Source of the DNA: Dokdonia sp. 4H-3-7-5
Lineage (GTDB): Bacteria; Bacteroidota; Bacteroidia; Flavobacteriales; Flavobacteriaceae
Direction of reading: 5' to 3'
Assembly: GCF_000212355.1 (NCBI RefSeq)
Contig: NC_015496.1
Span: forward strand, 1 to 64,000
Length of the DNA: 64,000 nt
Shown here: positions 9,813 through 18,198 of the stretch, in pieces
Position numbering within the stretch: the first letter of the stretch is position 1
Layout of the letters: every line of letters begins with the position of its first letter
Notes under the pieces: generated by a model
What the model saw: only the letters and a program-made list of their open reading frames with translations
What the model was told of the DNA's origin: nothing
Databases searched by the model: none
Made by a program: the position numbers and the translations under genes

Positions 9813-11048
9813 ATGGAAATTTTAACTGTAAATAACGTATGGATGATGATCTGTACTGGTCTTGTCTTCTTCATGCACCTTGGCTTTTCATTTTTAGAAA
9901 TAGGTCTTACTCGTCAAAAAAACACCATCAACATTCTCTTTAAGAATATTTTTATCATCACAGTAGGTCTTCTACTTTATTGCTTAGTAGGCTTTAATCT
10001 TATGTATCCCGGAGAGTTTAATGGGTTTTTAGGCTTTGCAGGTTTTGGACTAGATGCACCTCTTAACGCAGAAGGTGTTCTTGATCTTACATATAACGAA
10101 GGCTACACCTACTGGACAGACTTCCTTTTTCAAGGGATGTTTGCAGCAACAGCAGCAACCATTGTATCTGGTGCCGTAGCAGAGCGTATTAAAATAGGTC
10201 CTTTTATGGTCTTTGTATTACTTTATGTAGGATTTGTATACCCTATCGCTGGTTCTTGGAAATGGGGAGGTGGATTTTTACAAACACTAGAAACACCTTT
10301 TTATGATTTTGCTGGATCTACACTTGTTCACTCTGTAGGAGGATGGGCCGCACTCGTTGCCGTATTCTTACTGGGATCACGTATAGGGAAGTTTGATGAA
10401 AATGGTAAACCACAAGCCATCCCTGGACATAATGTACCACTCGCAACGGCAGGTGTACTTATCTTATGGTTAGGTTGGTTTGGCTTTAATGGAGGTTCTG
10501 TACTATCTGCAGATCCTGCGCTTACTTCACTTACACTTGTTACAACTTCACTTGCAGCAGCAGCTGGAGGAGTGTTTGCTTTTCTTGTATCTACCTTAAT
10601 GTATAAAAACTATGACCTCACCATGTTTTTAAATGGTATACTAGGAGGTCTTGTAGGTATTACCGCGGGAGCAGATGTAATGAGCCCTACAGATGCGATT
10701 GCCATAGGCGCTATTGCAGGAGCTATCATTGTGTTTGGTGTTGCACTTGTTGACAAATTAAGACTAGACGATCCTGTAGGAGCTATTGCAGTACACTTAA
10801 TTTGTGGTATCTGGGGAACACTTGCAGTGGGTATTTTTGGAAGCTTAGCTAGTGGAGCTCAATTTGTGAGCCAGCTTATAGGTGTAGGATCTTATGCTGT
10901 TTTCTGTATTATCACTTCATTTATTATACTGTTTGTTCTTAAGAAGACAGTTGGCATTAGAGTTTCAGAAACTGAAGAAATTGAGGGGCTTGACCCTCAC
11001 GAACACGGAATGAGTGCTTATCCAGATTTCCGTCTAAACGAGCATTAA
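9813..11048 (+). CDS. amtB: ammonium transporter Amt
   Basis: Amt proteins are trimeric inner-membrane channels for ammonium. The 411-residue protein has about 11 hydrophobic helices and both pore histidines: one in STLVHSVGGW and its partner in AVHLICGIWG. The N-terminus (MEILTVNNVWMMICTGLVF) begins close to the first helix, without a long cleaved signal. The cytoplasmic tail is short and acidic. It is third in the porin-P-II-Amt operon, 35 bases after the P-II stop, which fits direct gating by P-II. A probable terminator follows at 11075-11102. Confidence 0.97.
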   Translation: MEILTVNNVWMMICTGLVFFMHLGFSFLEIGLTRQKNTINILFKNIFIITVGLLLYCLVGFNLMYPGEFNGFLGFAGFGLDAPLNAEGVLDLTYNEGYTYWTDFLFQGMFAATAATIVSGAVAERIKIGPFMVFVLLYVGFVYPIAGSWKWGGGFLQTLETPFYDFAGSTLVHSVGGWAALVAVFLLGSRIGKFDENGKPQAIPGHNVPLATAGVLILWLGWFGFNGGSVLSADPALTSLTLVTTSLAAAAGGVFAFLVSTLMYKNYDLTMFLNGILGGLVGITAGADVMSPTDAIAIGAIAGAIIVFGVALVDKLRLDDPVGAIAVHLICGIWGTLAVGIFGSLASGAQFVSQLIGVGSYAVFCIITSFIILFVLKKTVGIRVSETEEIEGLDPHEHGMSAYPDFRLNEH

Positions 11049-11074
11049 TATTGAGATTTGTGCTATGTGTATGT

Positions 11075-11102
11075 AAGCCTCAACCATTTTTGGTCGGGGT
11101 TT
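11075..11102 (+). terminator. probable terminator after amt
   Basis: AAGCCTCAACC and GGTCGGGGTTT form an 11-bp imperfect stem (one mismatch, G-U wobbles) with a 6-base loop. It is followed by a T-rich stretch, 26 bases after the amt stop. Confidence 0.55.
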
Positions 11103-11126
11103 ACTGTTTTTAGGGTTTTTGGTTTT

Positions 11127-11140
11127 GCTTTCGCGAAAGC
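11127..11140. repeat. dispersed palindrome, exact copy (intergenic, before phosphatase)
   Basis: Exact GCTTTCGCGAAAGC followed by GTGATAA, the same seven bases that follow the copy at 51995. It lies 26 bases before the phosphatase ATG. Confidence 0.9.
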
Positions 11141-11166
11141 GTGATAAATTTAATTACCTTAGAGTA

Positions 11167-11640
11167 ATGAACGAAGCACCCACTACAGTTACAAATATCC
11201 TGATGGTATGTCTAGGAAACATATGTAGATCCCCACTTGCCGAAGGCATTTTAAGATCTAAACTAGATGCAACCCATTTTAATATAGATTCCGTAGGCAC
11301 AGGAGATTGGCACGTTGGTAATCCGCCAGACCCTAGGAGTGTAAAAGTAGGATTATCTCATGGTGTAGATATCTCAGGACTTAGAGGACGACAGTTGTCC
11401 GAAAGTGACTTTAATGATTTTGATTATATTTATGTGATGGATCAAAACAATCTAGAAGATGTGCTGGCCAAAGCAACTACTGACGAGCAACGCCGTAAAG
11501 TGGTAATGATTCTTGATGTGGTTTTTCATGGAGAAAAAGTAGATGTTCCAGACCCATATCATGGAAGTGCAGAAGACTTTGAGAGAGTGTATGAAATGCT
11601 AGATACAGCCTGTGACCAGATTGCAAAAGAACTAGCGTAA
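11167..11640 (+). CDS. low-molecular-weight protein tyrosine phosphatase
   Basis: Cytoplasmic phosphatase of the LMW-PTP family, which removes phosphate from tyrosine in proteins. From the ATG at 11167 it is 157 residues, the normal length. The P-loop CLGNICRS has catalytic Cys15 and Arg21, and the general-acid motif is DPYHGS. The frame is open further upstream to 11119, but that extension would be encoded largely by the dispersed palindrome and would displace the P-loop from its usual place near residue 10-15, so I reject it. It is transcribed away from amt, across a terminator. The target protein is unknown. Confidence 0.93.
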   Translation: MNEAPTTVTNILMVCLGNICRSPLAEGILRSKLDATHFNIDSVGTGDWHVGNPPDPRSVKVGLSHGVDISGLRGRQLSESDFNDFDYIYVMDQNNLEDVLAKATTDEQRRKVVMILDVVFHGEKVDVPDPYHGSAEDFERVYEMLDTACDQIAKELA

Positions 11641-11761
11641 TGTATTACATCATACATCTCGTTAGAAATTATAGACATTGCAAAAGTAATTATTGTCCAT
11701 ATCCCGCGATGTAATTATATTGCAACCTATACCATAACCCCAACCTATAAACTACGTACCT

Positions 11762-12487
11762 ATGAGTTCATTTACTGCAACTGGAAAATTATATCTGATA
11801 CCCACTACTCTAGGTGACACAAGCGCACTAGAAGTAATGCCTATCTCAGTAAAAAAGGTGGTAGAATTTATAGATACGTACATAGTAGAAAATGAAAAAA
11901 CAGCGCGTCGCTCTATTAAAGCGATATCTCCAGGTAAATCGCAGCCCTCATTAAAATTATTTACACTAAATAAATACACAGATATTGCTGAGCTGCCATC
12001 GTATTTAGAGCCATGTTTACAAGGGGAATCTGTAGGGTTACTATCTGAGGCTGGAGTTCCAGGTGTCGCAGATCCCGGAGCAGAAGTTGTAAAAATTGCA
12101 CATCAAAAAGGTATCCAAGTTGTGCCACTTGTAGGTCCATCATCTATACTTATGGCAATGATGAGTAGCGGTATGAATGGTCAAAATTTTGCTTTTAATG
12201 GATATCTACCTATTGACGCACAACAGCGTAAGCAAGAGTTAAAACGATTAGAACGATTATCTTCTGAGCAGGGACAGACGCAATTATTCATTGAAACTCC
12301 ATATCGCAATAATAAGATGCTAGAAGACATTTGTAATACTGTTCATCCTGACACACAAGTTTGTGTTGCTTGTGATATCACGCTTCCTACAGAATATATA
12401 GTGACAAAGAGTGCTTCTTTCTGGAAAAAAAATGCACCAGATCTACACAAAAGACCTGCAATTTTCATAATTCACAAGTCGTATTAA
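11762..12487 (+). CDS. SAM-dependent methyltransferase of the tetrapyrrole-methylase (RsmI-like) superfamily
   Basis: The 241-residue protein begins TGKLYLIPTTLGDTSALEV, like the start of RsmI (16S rRNA C1402 2'-O-methyltransferase). It keeps the motif LLSEAGVPGVADPGAEVV near 95-110 and the later VPLVGPSSILMAMMSSG. It is shorter and more divergent than true RsmI, matching the second RsmI-type paralogue common in Bacteroidota, so the substrate is uncertain. It is a single gene, preceded by about 120 bases of non-coding DNA, and converges on the DUF3820 gene with only 1 base between the stops. Confidence 0.85.
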   Translation: MSSFTATGKLYLIPTTLGDTSALEVMPISVKKVVEFIDTYIVENEKTARRSIKAISPGKSQPSLKLFTLNKYTDIAELPSYLEPCLQGESVGLLSEAGVPGVADPGAEVVKIAHQKGIQVVPLVGPSSILMAMMSSGMNGQNFAFNGYLPIDAQQRKQELKRLERLSSEQGQTQLFIETPYRNNKMLEDICNTVHPDTQVCVACDITLPTEYIVTKSASFWKKNAPDLHKRPAIFIIHKSY

Positions 12488-12488
12488 C

Positions 12489-12746
12489 TTAGCGTCTTAA
12501 ATTAGCTGGCCTAGGATACTTTTGTTGGATTTTTTTGATCATAGGTTCTAGACCATTTACTTTTATTTCCATCATTTCTTGAAGTAGTCTTCCCAGCTTA
12601 CCCTCTGGAAAACCTTGCTGCCTAAACCATACAAAATATGATTCTGGCAGATCTACTAAGTACCAACCTTTGTATTTACCAAAAGGCATTCTATAATAAG
12701 CCATCTCTATAAGGTGATCTTGTGCTTCTTTATGTATATCTGCCAT
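12489..12746 (-). CDS. DUF3820 family protein
   Basis: An 85-residue soluble protein with the family core MPFGKYKGWYLVDLPESYFVWF and a short helical C-terminus ending in basic residues. Members are sometimes labelled 'quorum-sensing-regulated virulence factor', but no biochemical role is firmly known to me. Its ATG lies 5 bases beyond the DUF2071 stop on the same strand, so the two form a small operon with DUF2071 first. Confidence 0.85.
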   Translation of the reverse strand: MADIHKEAQDHLIEMAYYRMPFGKYKGWYLVDLPESYFVWFRQQGFPEGKLGRLLQEMMEIKVNGLEPMIKKIQQKYPRPANLRR

Positions 12747-12751
12747 GCATG

Positions 12752-13465
12752 TTATTTTTTAATCACCGTTTTACCCTCAATCGTTATTGCCGAACCTTCT
12801 ATCAAATATATAGAAGTAGGCTCCTGCGCTTGTAGGAAGCTAAATTTAGCACCATACATTGCGCTAAAGTCAATATCAAATGTTGCTTTCTTTATAGGAT
12901 GATGATTCCATCGCGGGTGCGTCACCTCGTACTCATTCGTTTTAAACTTAGAAGGACTCGCATATCCCCAGTAATGTTCTGATATGAACTCCATCTCGCT
13001 ATTCTTCTCGATGGGTTGTGAAGCTACAGCAGCCTCTATATGAATAGACTGCCAGGTGCCATCCTTTTTCCATCCATATGAGACCTTGCGATGTTCACCT
13101 GTAATCTCCCACTCATGTCGCATTGGTAAGGTTTCATAGCTCTCATTATAAAGTGTATTTGCAACAAGAGAAATTGCAGGCTTAGGAACTACTTCTTTTA
13201 TAAACACTGCTCCACGCTTCCAAATACCACCATCTTTCCTACGCACATAAAAACGGAGATTCACCTCTTCAAAATTTACGTGAAATGGAATTTTGACACC
13301 CTTAATACGTGTATCCATAAACATAAAAGCAATGACACTCACATAACATTTACCTTCATAAAAATCTAGCTCTGTTCCATAAGGGACATATGGCTCTAAA
13401 AGAGCTGGATCTACCTCATAATTAATAAAGGCAAGCTGGCGCCATGCTGCAGTAAGGAAGCTCAT
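12752..13465 (-). CDS. DUF2071 (YqjF-like) family protein
   Basis: A 237-residue soluble protein with the DUF2071/YqjF hallmarks: N-terminal AAWRQLAFINYEVDPALLEPYVP, a middle VSVIAFMFMDTRIKG and FEEVNLRFYVRR. The family adopts an acetoacetate-decarboxylase-like fold and is of unknown function. No signal peptide. It is first in a two-gene operon with the DUF3820 gene. Confidence 0.88.
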   Translation of the reverse strand: MSFLTAAWRQLAFINYEVDPALLEPYVPYGTELDFYEGKCYVSVIAFMFMDTRIKGVKIPFHVNFEEVNLRFYVRRKDGGIWKRGAVFIKEVVPKPAISLVANTLYNESYETLPMRHEWEITGEHRKVSYGWKKDGTWQSIHIEAAVASQPIEKNSEMEFISEHYWGYASPSKFKTNEYEVTHPRWNHHPIKKATFDIDFSAMYGAKFSFLQAQEPTSIYLIEGSAITIEGKTVIKK

Positions 13466-13533
13466 AGAATTATAGTGTGATTGTAATTATATAAAGTACT
13501 GCTAGTCTCACCTAGACTGTAAAGTAGTATCGC

Positions 13534-15165
13534 CTACTGCTGATACACTTTTACACCATCTACATACGTAGCAGCGACTTTTAAGTTAGGAATCTTATCC
13601 TCTTCTACCGTCATGATATCTTCATCCATGATGATGAAATCTGCAAACTTCCCAGTTTCAATACTTCCTTTTTCGTCTTCTTCAAAATTTGAATAGGCAG
13701 CCCAGATTGTCATTCCTTTTAAAGTTTCCTCTCTAGTTAAGGCATTCTCCATTTGATATCCACCTTCTGGATATTGCTTTAAATCTTTACGAGCAACAGA
13801 TGCATAGAACGTATAAAACGGACTTACCTGCTCTACTGGGAAATCTGTTCCTAGTATTACAATTCCTGACTGATTTAATAAGTCTTTGTATGCATATGCT
13901 CCTTTAATACGCTCTGCTCCTACTCTATCTTCTGCCCAATACATATCGCTAGTAGCGTGTGTAGGCTGTACAGAAGGTAAAATCTTCTCACTAAAAACAT
14001 CAAAATCTTCTCTTGATACTATTTGTGCATGTTCTACTTTCCATCTTGGATCTGTTTTAGAAGCTAGCACTTTTTCATAAGCTCTTAGTACAACTACGTT
14101 TGCACTATCACCTATGGCATGTGTATTCATTTGGAAATCTGCTGCGGCGATACGTTTTGCAAGATCATTCATCTCTTCAGAAGGTGTTATCATCGCTCCA
14201 AAATGTCCATCCTTATCACTATAAGCCTCACGCATTGTCGCTCCACGAGAACCAAGAGCTCCATCACCATAAACCTTAATAGAACGTACATTAAGACGAT
14301 CTGTTTTTACTTTTCCTGTAGTGAGGTAGTGATCTAGATTTTCTTCATTATTAGATAACATTGCATATACTCTCATTTGCAAACTTCCAGCTTGCTGAAG
14401 GCTATCTATAAGTTCTACAATGTTTTTATTAAGACCTGCATCATTTACTGTAGTAAGACCGTAAGAAAAACAAAGCTCCTGTGCTTCTAGTAACACTTGA
14501 GCACTTTCGGCAGTGCTAGGTTGTGGTAATACTGCGTCAACTAATGTTTGCGGTGTGTCAATAAGAACACCCGTTACTTTGCCGTCTACAAGTACGACTT
14601 CTCCTCCACTTACCTTTGTAGAAGCATCTATACTAGCAAGATCTAATGCTTTTTGATTTACTAAATATGCGTGACCGTCCACACGCTCTAAAACAACAGG
14701 AACATCTGGAAATAAAGCGTCAAGCTTATCTTTTGTAGGAAATTCTTTTACAGCCCAATCGTTCTGATCCCATCCTCTTCCTCTCAACACAGTTGCATCA
14801 GGATTTTCCTTTGCAAAGGCAGATACTTTTGCAATTACCTCATCATAACTTTCAGTGCCAACGAGATCTGCTATTTGGAGATTTTGACCTAATCCATAAA
14901 AGTGACAGTGGCCGTCTATAAGTCCTGGTAACACAGTTTTGCCAGTAGCATCTATTGTTTCAGCAGCTTCATACTTTTCAGTAATGTCGTTAGATGTGCC
15001 TACTGCTATAAATTTTCCATCTTTGATTGCAAATGATTCCGCTTTCGCGAAAGCGTTATCTACAGTATACACATTTGCATTTGTAACAATAAGATCTACA
15101 GATTGCTTAGTCTCGCAAGAGAATAATAAAGGAATAATTGCTAAAGAATATAGAATTTTACGCAT
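13534..15165 (-). CDS. exported amidohydrolase (YtcJ-like), lipoprotein
   Basis: A 543-residue metal-dependent hydrolase of the amidohydrolase-3/YtcJ group. Residues 1-17 form a lipoprotein signal (LLFSC), placing the enzyme at the periplasmic face of a membrane. The metal-binding HxH is in LIDGHCHFYG near residue 82; later His and Asp ligands are in NTHAIGDSA, EHAQIVS and LGTDFPVE. YtcJ-type enzymes hydrolyse cyclic amides or N-acyl compounds, but the substrate here is unknown. It carries the palindrome at 15041 (NAFAKAE) near the start of the mature domain. The next gene upstream on the same strand is 51 bases away. Confidence 0.9.
   Translation of the reverse strand: MRKILYSLAIIPLLFSCETKQSVDLIVTNANVYTVDNAFAKAESFAIKDGKFIAVGTSNDITEKYEAAETIDATGKTVLPGLIDGHCHFYGLGQNLQIADLVGTESYDEVIAKVSAFAKENPDATVLRGRGWDQNDWAVKEFPTKDKLDALFPDVPVVLERVDGHAYLVNQKALDLASIDASTKVSGGEVVLVDGKVTGVLIDTPQTLVDAVLPQPSTAESAQVLLEAQELCFSYGLTTVNDAGLNKNIVELIDSLQQAGSLQMRVYAMLSNNEENLDHYLTTGKVKTDRLNVRSIKVYGDGALGSRGATMREAYSDKDGHFGAMITPSEEMNDLAKRIAAADFQMNTHAIGDSANVVVLRAYEKVLASKTDPRWKVEHAQIVSREDFDVFSEKILPSVQPTHATSDMYWAEDRVGAERIKGAYAYKDLLNQSGIVILGTDFPVEQVSPFYTFYASVARKDLKQYPEGGYQMENALTREETLKGMTIWAAYSNFEEDEKGSIETGKFADFIIMDEDIMTVEEDKIPNLKVAATYVDGVKVYQQ
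15041..15054. repeat. dispersed palindrome, exact copy (amidohydrolase)
   Basis: Exact GCTTTCGCGAAAGC, read as NAFAKAE. With flanks TTCC before and GTTATC after it shares 24 identical bases with the copy at 36067 in an unrelated peptidase gene. Confidence 0.9.
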
Positions 15166-15216
15166 CGTTGGTTTTTTGTTTAAAAATACAAAAGACTCCT
15201 ACTACGTTGATAATTT

Positions 15217-15771
15217 TTATCTAGGTTTATGAACCTCAAGATCAACTTTTGCATCTTGTGGCGACCTATAATTGGGGTGAAGATCAATCTCTACATCATA
15301 AGTAATATTATACAGCTCCAGAACTGCATCTATTCTATCTTTTTTGAGCTTTGCCTCTCGAGTTTTCAAAATGTACATATTGTACATGCCAATAGCTTGT
15401 GATAAAAATTTTAAGGCAACACCAAAAATTATAAACGGAATGAGATACAACTTGAGGGCATGAGTATTTGATGGAGCTAGTGAAGAATGCATCTCTGAAA
15501 CATAACTTAGAGAATATGCAGATAACCCAAAAAGGCCTACTCCCAACAACCCAAATAGTATTGTATAGCTATAATTCCACCACTTATCTTGAATAGTATG
15601 CTGGTAAACAACGTTTACCTCCTTTAGCCTGTTTTTGAATTTAGTAGAAAATAGCTTTTTTGAGCACGTACGGTTAAAGTCTGGTTTGCGTTTCGTGAGA
15701 TTACAAATTGAACCCTCACGTAAGTTTTTACGCTGGTGATTACAAAGTTCGCAGTGCCAATTGTTTTTCAA
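15217..15771 (-). CDS. zinc-ribbon-like membrane protein, function unknown
   Basis: The 184-residue product has an N-terminal cysteine cluster, C7-x2-C10-x12-C23-x12-C36, that looks like a small metal-binding ribbon in a basic segment. Two strongly hydrophobic stretches follow, around residues 68-90 and 105-130, and then a charged C-terminal tail of about 50 residues. I do not recognise a family. A cytoplasmic zinc finger attached to a two-helix hairpin suggests a membrane-anchored nucleic-acid- or protein-binding factor, but this is conjecture. It lies 51 bases upstream of the amidohydrolase on the same strand. Confidence 0.7.
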   Translation of the reverse strand: MKNNWHCELCNHQRKNLREGSICNLTKRKPDFNRTCSKKLFSTKFKNRLKEVNVVYQHTIQDKWWNYSYTILFGLLGVGLFGLSAYSLSYVSEMHSSLAPSNTHALKLYLIPFIIFGVALKFLSQAIGMYNMYILKTREAKLKKDRIDAVLELYNITYDVEIDLHPNYRSPQDAKVDLEVHKPR

Positions 15772-15820
15772 TAGTGTCTAATATCTTAAATAACTGCTAC
15801 TATCTTAATAACAGAGGAGC

Positions 15821-16294
15821 CTAAAGATATACATTATAGAAAAAACCACCCTGACTCTGTACCACATTTTCAACATTTGAAAACTGTACGTCTGAGTAGT
15901 CATTTATATTGCAGCATTCTCCTTCCTTATATTCCACATCAAAAGATAAGTCTGTTTCAAAACCATCAGGAACTGTTAAACGCAACATTACATTAGAGCG
16001 ACTTTCAGAAAAGGCATTGAGTACCACTTGGGCAATCTGAGAATCATCAGATATACCCGTGACAAAAGGGAAATCTGCGTCGTTAGATACATCGGTAATC
16101 GTTAGTTCATCAAAAGAATATGTGTCGTTAAAGAATACATCTTCTCCTGTTTCGGCATCTAAAAATTGTATTATAATATTGCCTGATGCACAAGATACAG
16201 CACTGCAGTCTGCTAGTGCACTATCTGCATCGCTACTGCAAGAACTGAACATAAACATAATAATGAAAGCTAGTACACCTATAAATTTCTTCAT
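15821..16294 (-). CDS. hypothetical lipoprotein
   Basis: A 157-residue lipoprotein. The signal MKKFIGVLAFIIMFMFSSC puts the lipid-modified Cys at 19, followed by SSDADS. The mature part is acidic, cysteine-rich (CSAVSC and ECC motifs) and predicted mostly beta. No family recognised. It lies 49 bases downstream of the TPR/barrel operon in the opposite reading order, so it starts its own transcript on the minus strand. Confidence 0.75.
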   Translation of the reverse strand: MKKFIGVLAFIIMFMFSSCSSDADSALADCSAVSCASGNIIIQFLDAETGEDVFFNDTYSFDELTITDVSNDADFPFVTGISDDSQIAQVVLNAFSESRSNVMLRLTVPDGFETDLSFDVEYKEGECCNINDYSDVQFSNVENVVQSQGGFFYNVYL

Positions 16295-16343
16295 AACCTT
16301 AAGGGTTTATATGTAAGATGCAATCTTTACAGAAAGGTTGCTT

Positions 16344-18122
16344 TTAAAAGTCAAATTTATAAGTAGCTCCCACCATTCCTTGTAGACCTTGAACTTCATA
16401 ATTGAGCCATTTCTCGTAATTACTGTCTAGAATGTTGTTTACACGAGCAAAAGCAGACAGACGATTATTAAAGCGATAGCCCACATGAGCATTTGCATCA
16501 AAATAGCTATCTAGGGTTTCCACTGTATTTGTAATCAAGAGATCTGCAGGGTCGTTACTAGATACTAAATCGTTACGTTCTCCCATGAAGAATAAGTTTA
16601 CTCCAGCAAACCATTTTTCTGTAATCTGATAATCTGCAAACACAGATGCTTGTAAGTCTGGAAGGTTCCAAGCTTCTTGCTGGCTATCTGTGTTATAAGT
16701 ATAATATTGACCGTTTACTTTCATTTTAAAGTTTGCATTCACATCAAAATTAAGCTCTGCAAATACTCCTACTGTATTAATATCATCATAAGCAATTGAG
16801 AAAGAGTTTCCGTTTGCATATCCATTTGCACCAAAGCCATTACCGCTTTGCGAGTATGGATTGTGAATAAATAAAGCTTTATCACTCTCTGCCGTATAAC
16901 TTGCACGTAGGTTGTAACTCAAAGCTTCAGATAATTTACCTTTCATTCCTAAATACCCGTCATACTGCTTATCTGTTGGCTTGATAGTAAGTGTAGGTGA
17001 GATAAAAGGATTTTCTTGAGCAAAATCATGGTAATTATTTTGCTGTAGTCCACCTTCAAGACCTGCATACGCAATAAAGTAATCTCCAGCCACTCGGTAA
17101 GATGCTGTAATTTTTGGATACACAAAAAAGTCTGTTTCACTTGCCTCAGTATCTAGCGACACCATTGCCTCTACTCCTAAAGTCACCTCAAGGTCATCTC
17201 TTAAAATTACAAGACTTGGATTAATCCCCGCATTAAGAAAGCTATAGTTGATTTCTGTATCTACGGTATCAAATGCGTTGTCAAAAGAACCACTTACATA
17301 ATCTGCTGTAACTTTAGTAGTAATAAGCTCTCCCGCAATAGGAAACTCAAATGTAGGAGCAACTACTGCTCTAAGTTCGCCGCTATCCTGATCATCACCA
17401 AAGTATCTCAACGTAGCATTTGCTTTCTTAAAGAAAGAATCTTGCAAACTCACACTACCATTTAATCCTGCTGTGAGAAAAGAATGAGACACGTCAAAAT
17501 CTTCATTAAATAAAGGCGTGTTACCTGCTCCGTTAATTGTCTTAAGTTCCTCAGGAATTCCATACCAGTTATATACTTGGTGTTTTGCATCAAGATCTGC
17601 TCTCCATGTCATATCACGCTCACGCGCTCCGTAACTTAAATTAAGTCTGCTATCATAAAAATAATCGTCAACTACAGTACCGTCTATTCCGCCCTGAGAA
17701 GAATTATGGTTTAGAAAGACACCGAAATCCTCTGTACGGCTTATTTGAAAATTACTATAAAGCTCTGCTAAAACAGATGTATAGCTACCAAAACCAACAG
17801 TTGCATAGTTATCATACAACTTCTCTTTTTTAGTTTTCTTTACTACGGCAGCTTTACCTTTGGCTGGAGTAAACGTACTCGCTACAGGCACAGAAAAGAT
17901 ACTATAAGTCACCTTCTTTTTTGCCGTTGTAATAGAGTCGTTAAGCGCAGGAGTCGCTTTTACTTTAAAAGCATCACTTATGGTAGGAGTATACGCTTTT
18001 ACAACGTTTACCACTTCTGTACCTATGGTAGACTCTTCTTCTTGTGCAGTAACTACTTGAACAAAAAGCATTGTAAATGCAACAAGTCCTAAGTTATATA
18101 ATGTATTGAATGAACGATTCAT
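16344..18122 (-). CDS. plug-less TonB-receptor-like outer-membrane beta-barrel protein
   Basis: A 592-residue exported protein with signal peptide 1-26 (ending VVTAQ). A short Lys-rich, disordered periplasmic stretch (about 80-105) follows, then a long series of amphipathic beta strands with Tyr/Phe-rich turns. It ends in GATYKFDF, a typical outer-membrane C-terminus with terminal Phe. It resembles the C-terminal barrel of TonB-dependent receptors (FARVNNILDSNYEKW) but lacks room for a plug domain. It lies 76 bases after the TPR gene on the same strand. Pairing of a long TPR protein with such a barrel suggests one envelope complex. Its ligand is unknown. Confidence 0.8.
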   Translation of the reverse strand: MNRSFNTLYNLGLVAFTMLFVQVVTAQEEESTIGTEVVNVVKAYTPTISDAFKVKATPALNDSITTAKKKVTYSIFSVPVASTFTPAKGKAAVVKKTKKEKLYDNYATVGFGSYTSVLAELYSNFQISRTEDFGVFLNHNSSQGGIDGTVVDDYFYDSRLNLSYGARERDMTWRADLDAKHQVYNWYGIPEELKTINGAGNTPLFNEDFDVSHSFLTAGLNGSVSLQDSFFKKANATLRYFGDDQDSGELRAVVAPTFEFPIAGELITTKVTADYVSGSFDNAFDTVDTEINYSFLNAGINPSLVILRDDLEVTLGVEAMVSLDTEASETDFFVYPKITASYRVAGDYFIAYAGLEGGLQQNNYHDFAQENPFISPTLTIKPTDKQYDGYLGMKGKLSEALSYNLRASYTAESDKALFIHNPYSQSGNGFGANGYANGNSFSIAYDDINTVGVFAELNFDVNANFKMKVNGQYYTYNTDSQQEAWNLPDLQASVFADYQITEKWFAGVNLFFMGERNDLVSSNDPADLLITNTVETLDSYFDANAHVGYRFNNRLSAFARVNNILDSNYEKWLNYEVQGLQGMVGATYKFDF

Positions 18123-18198
18123 ATAATGTATTGTCTTAATTCGTTAGACGTTTGTCTTATTTATAAAGCAAGTGATTTATTGATGTATTAATCAACAA

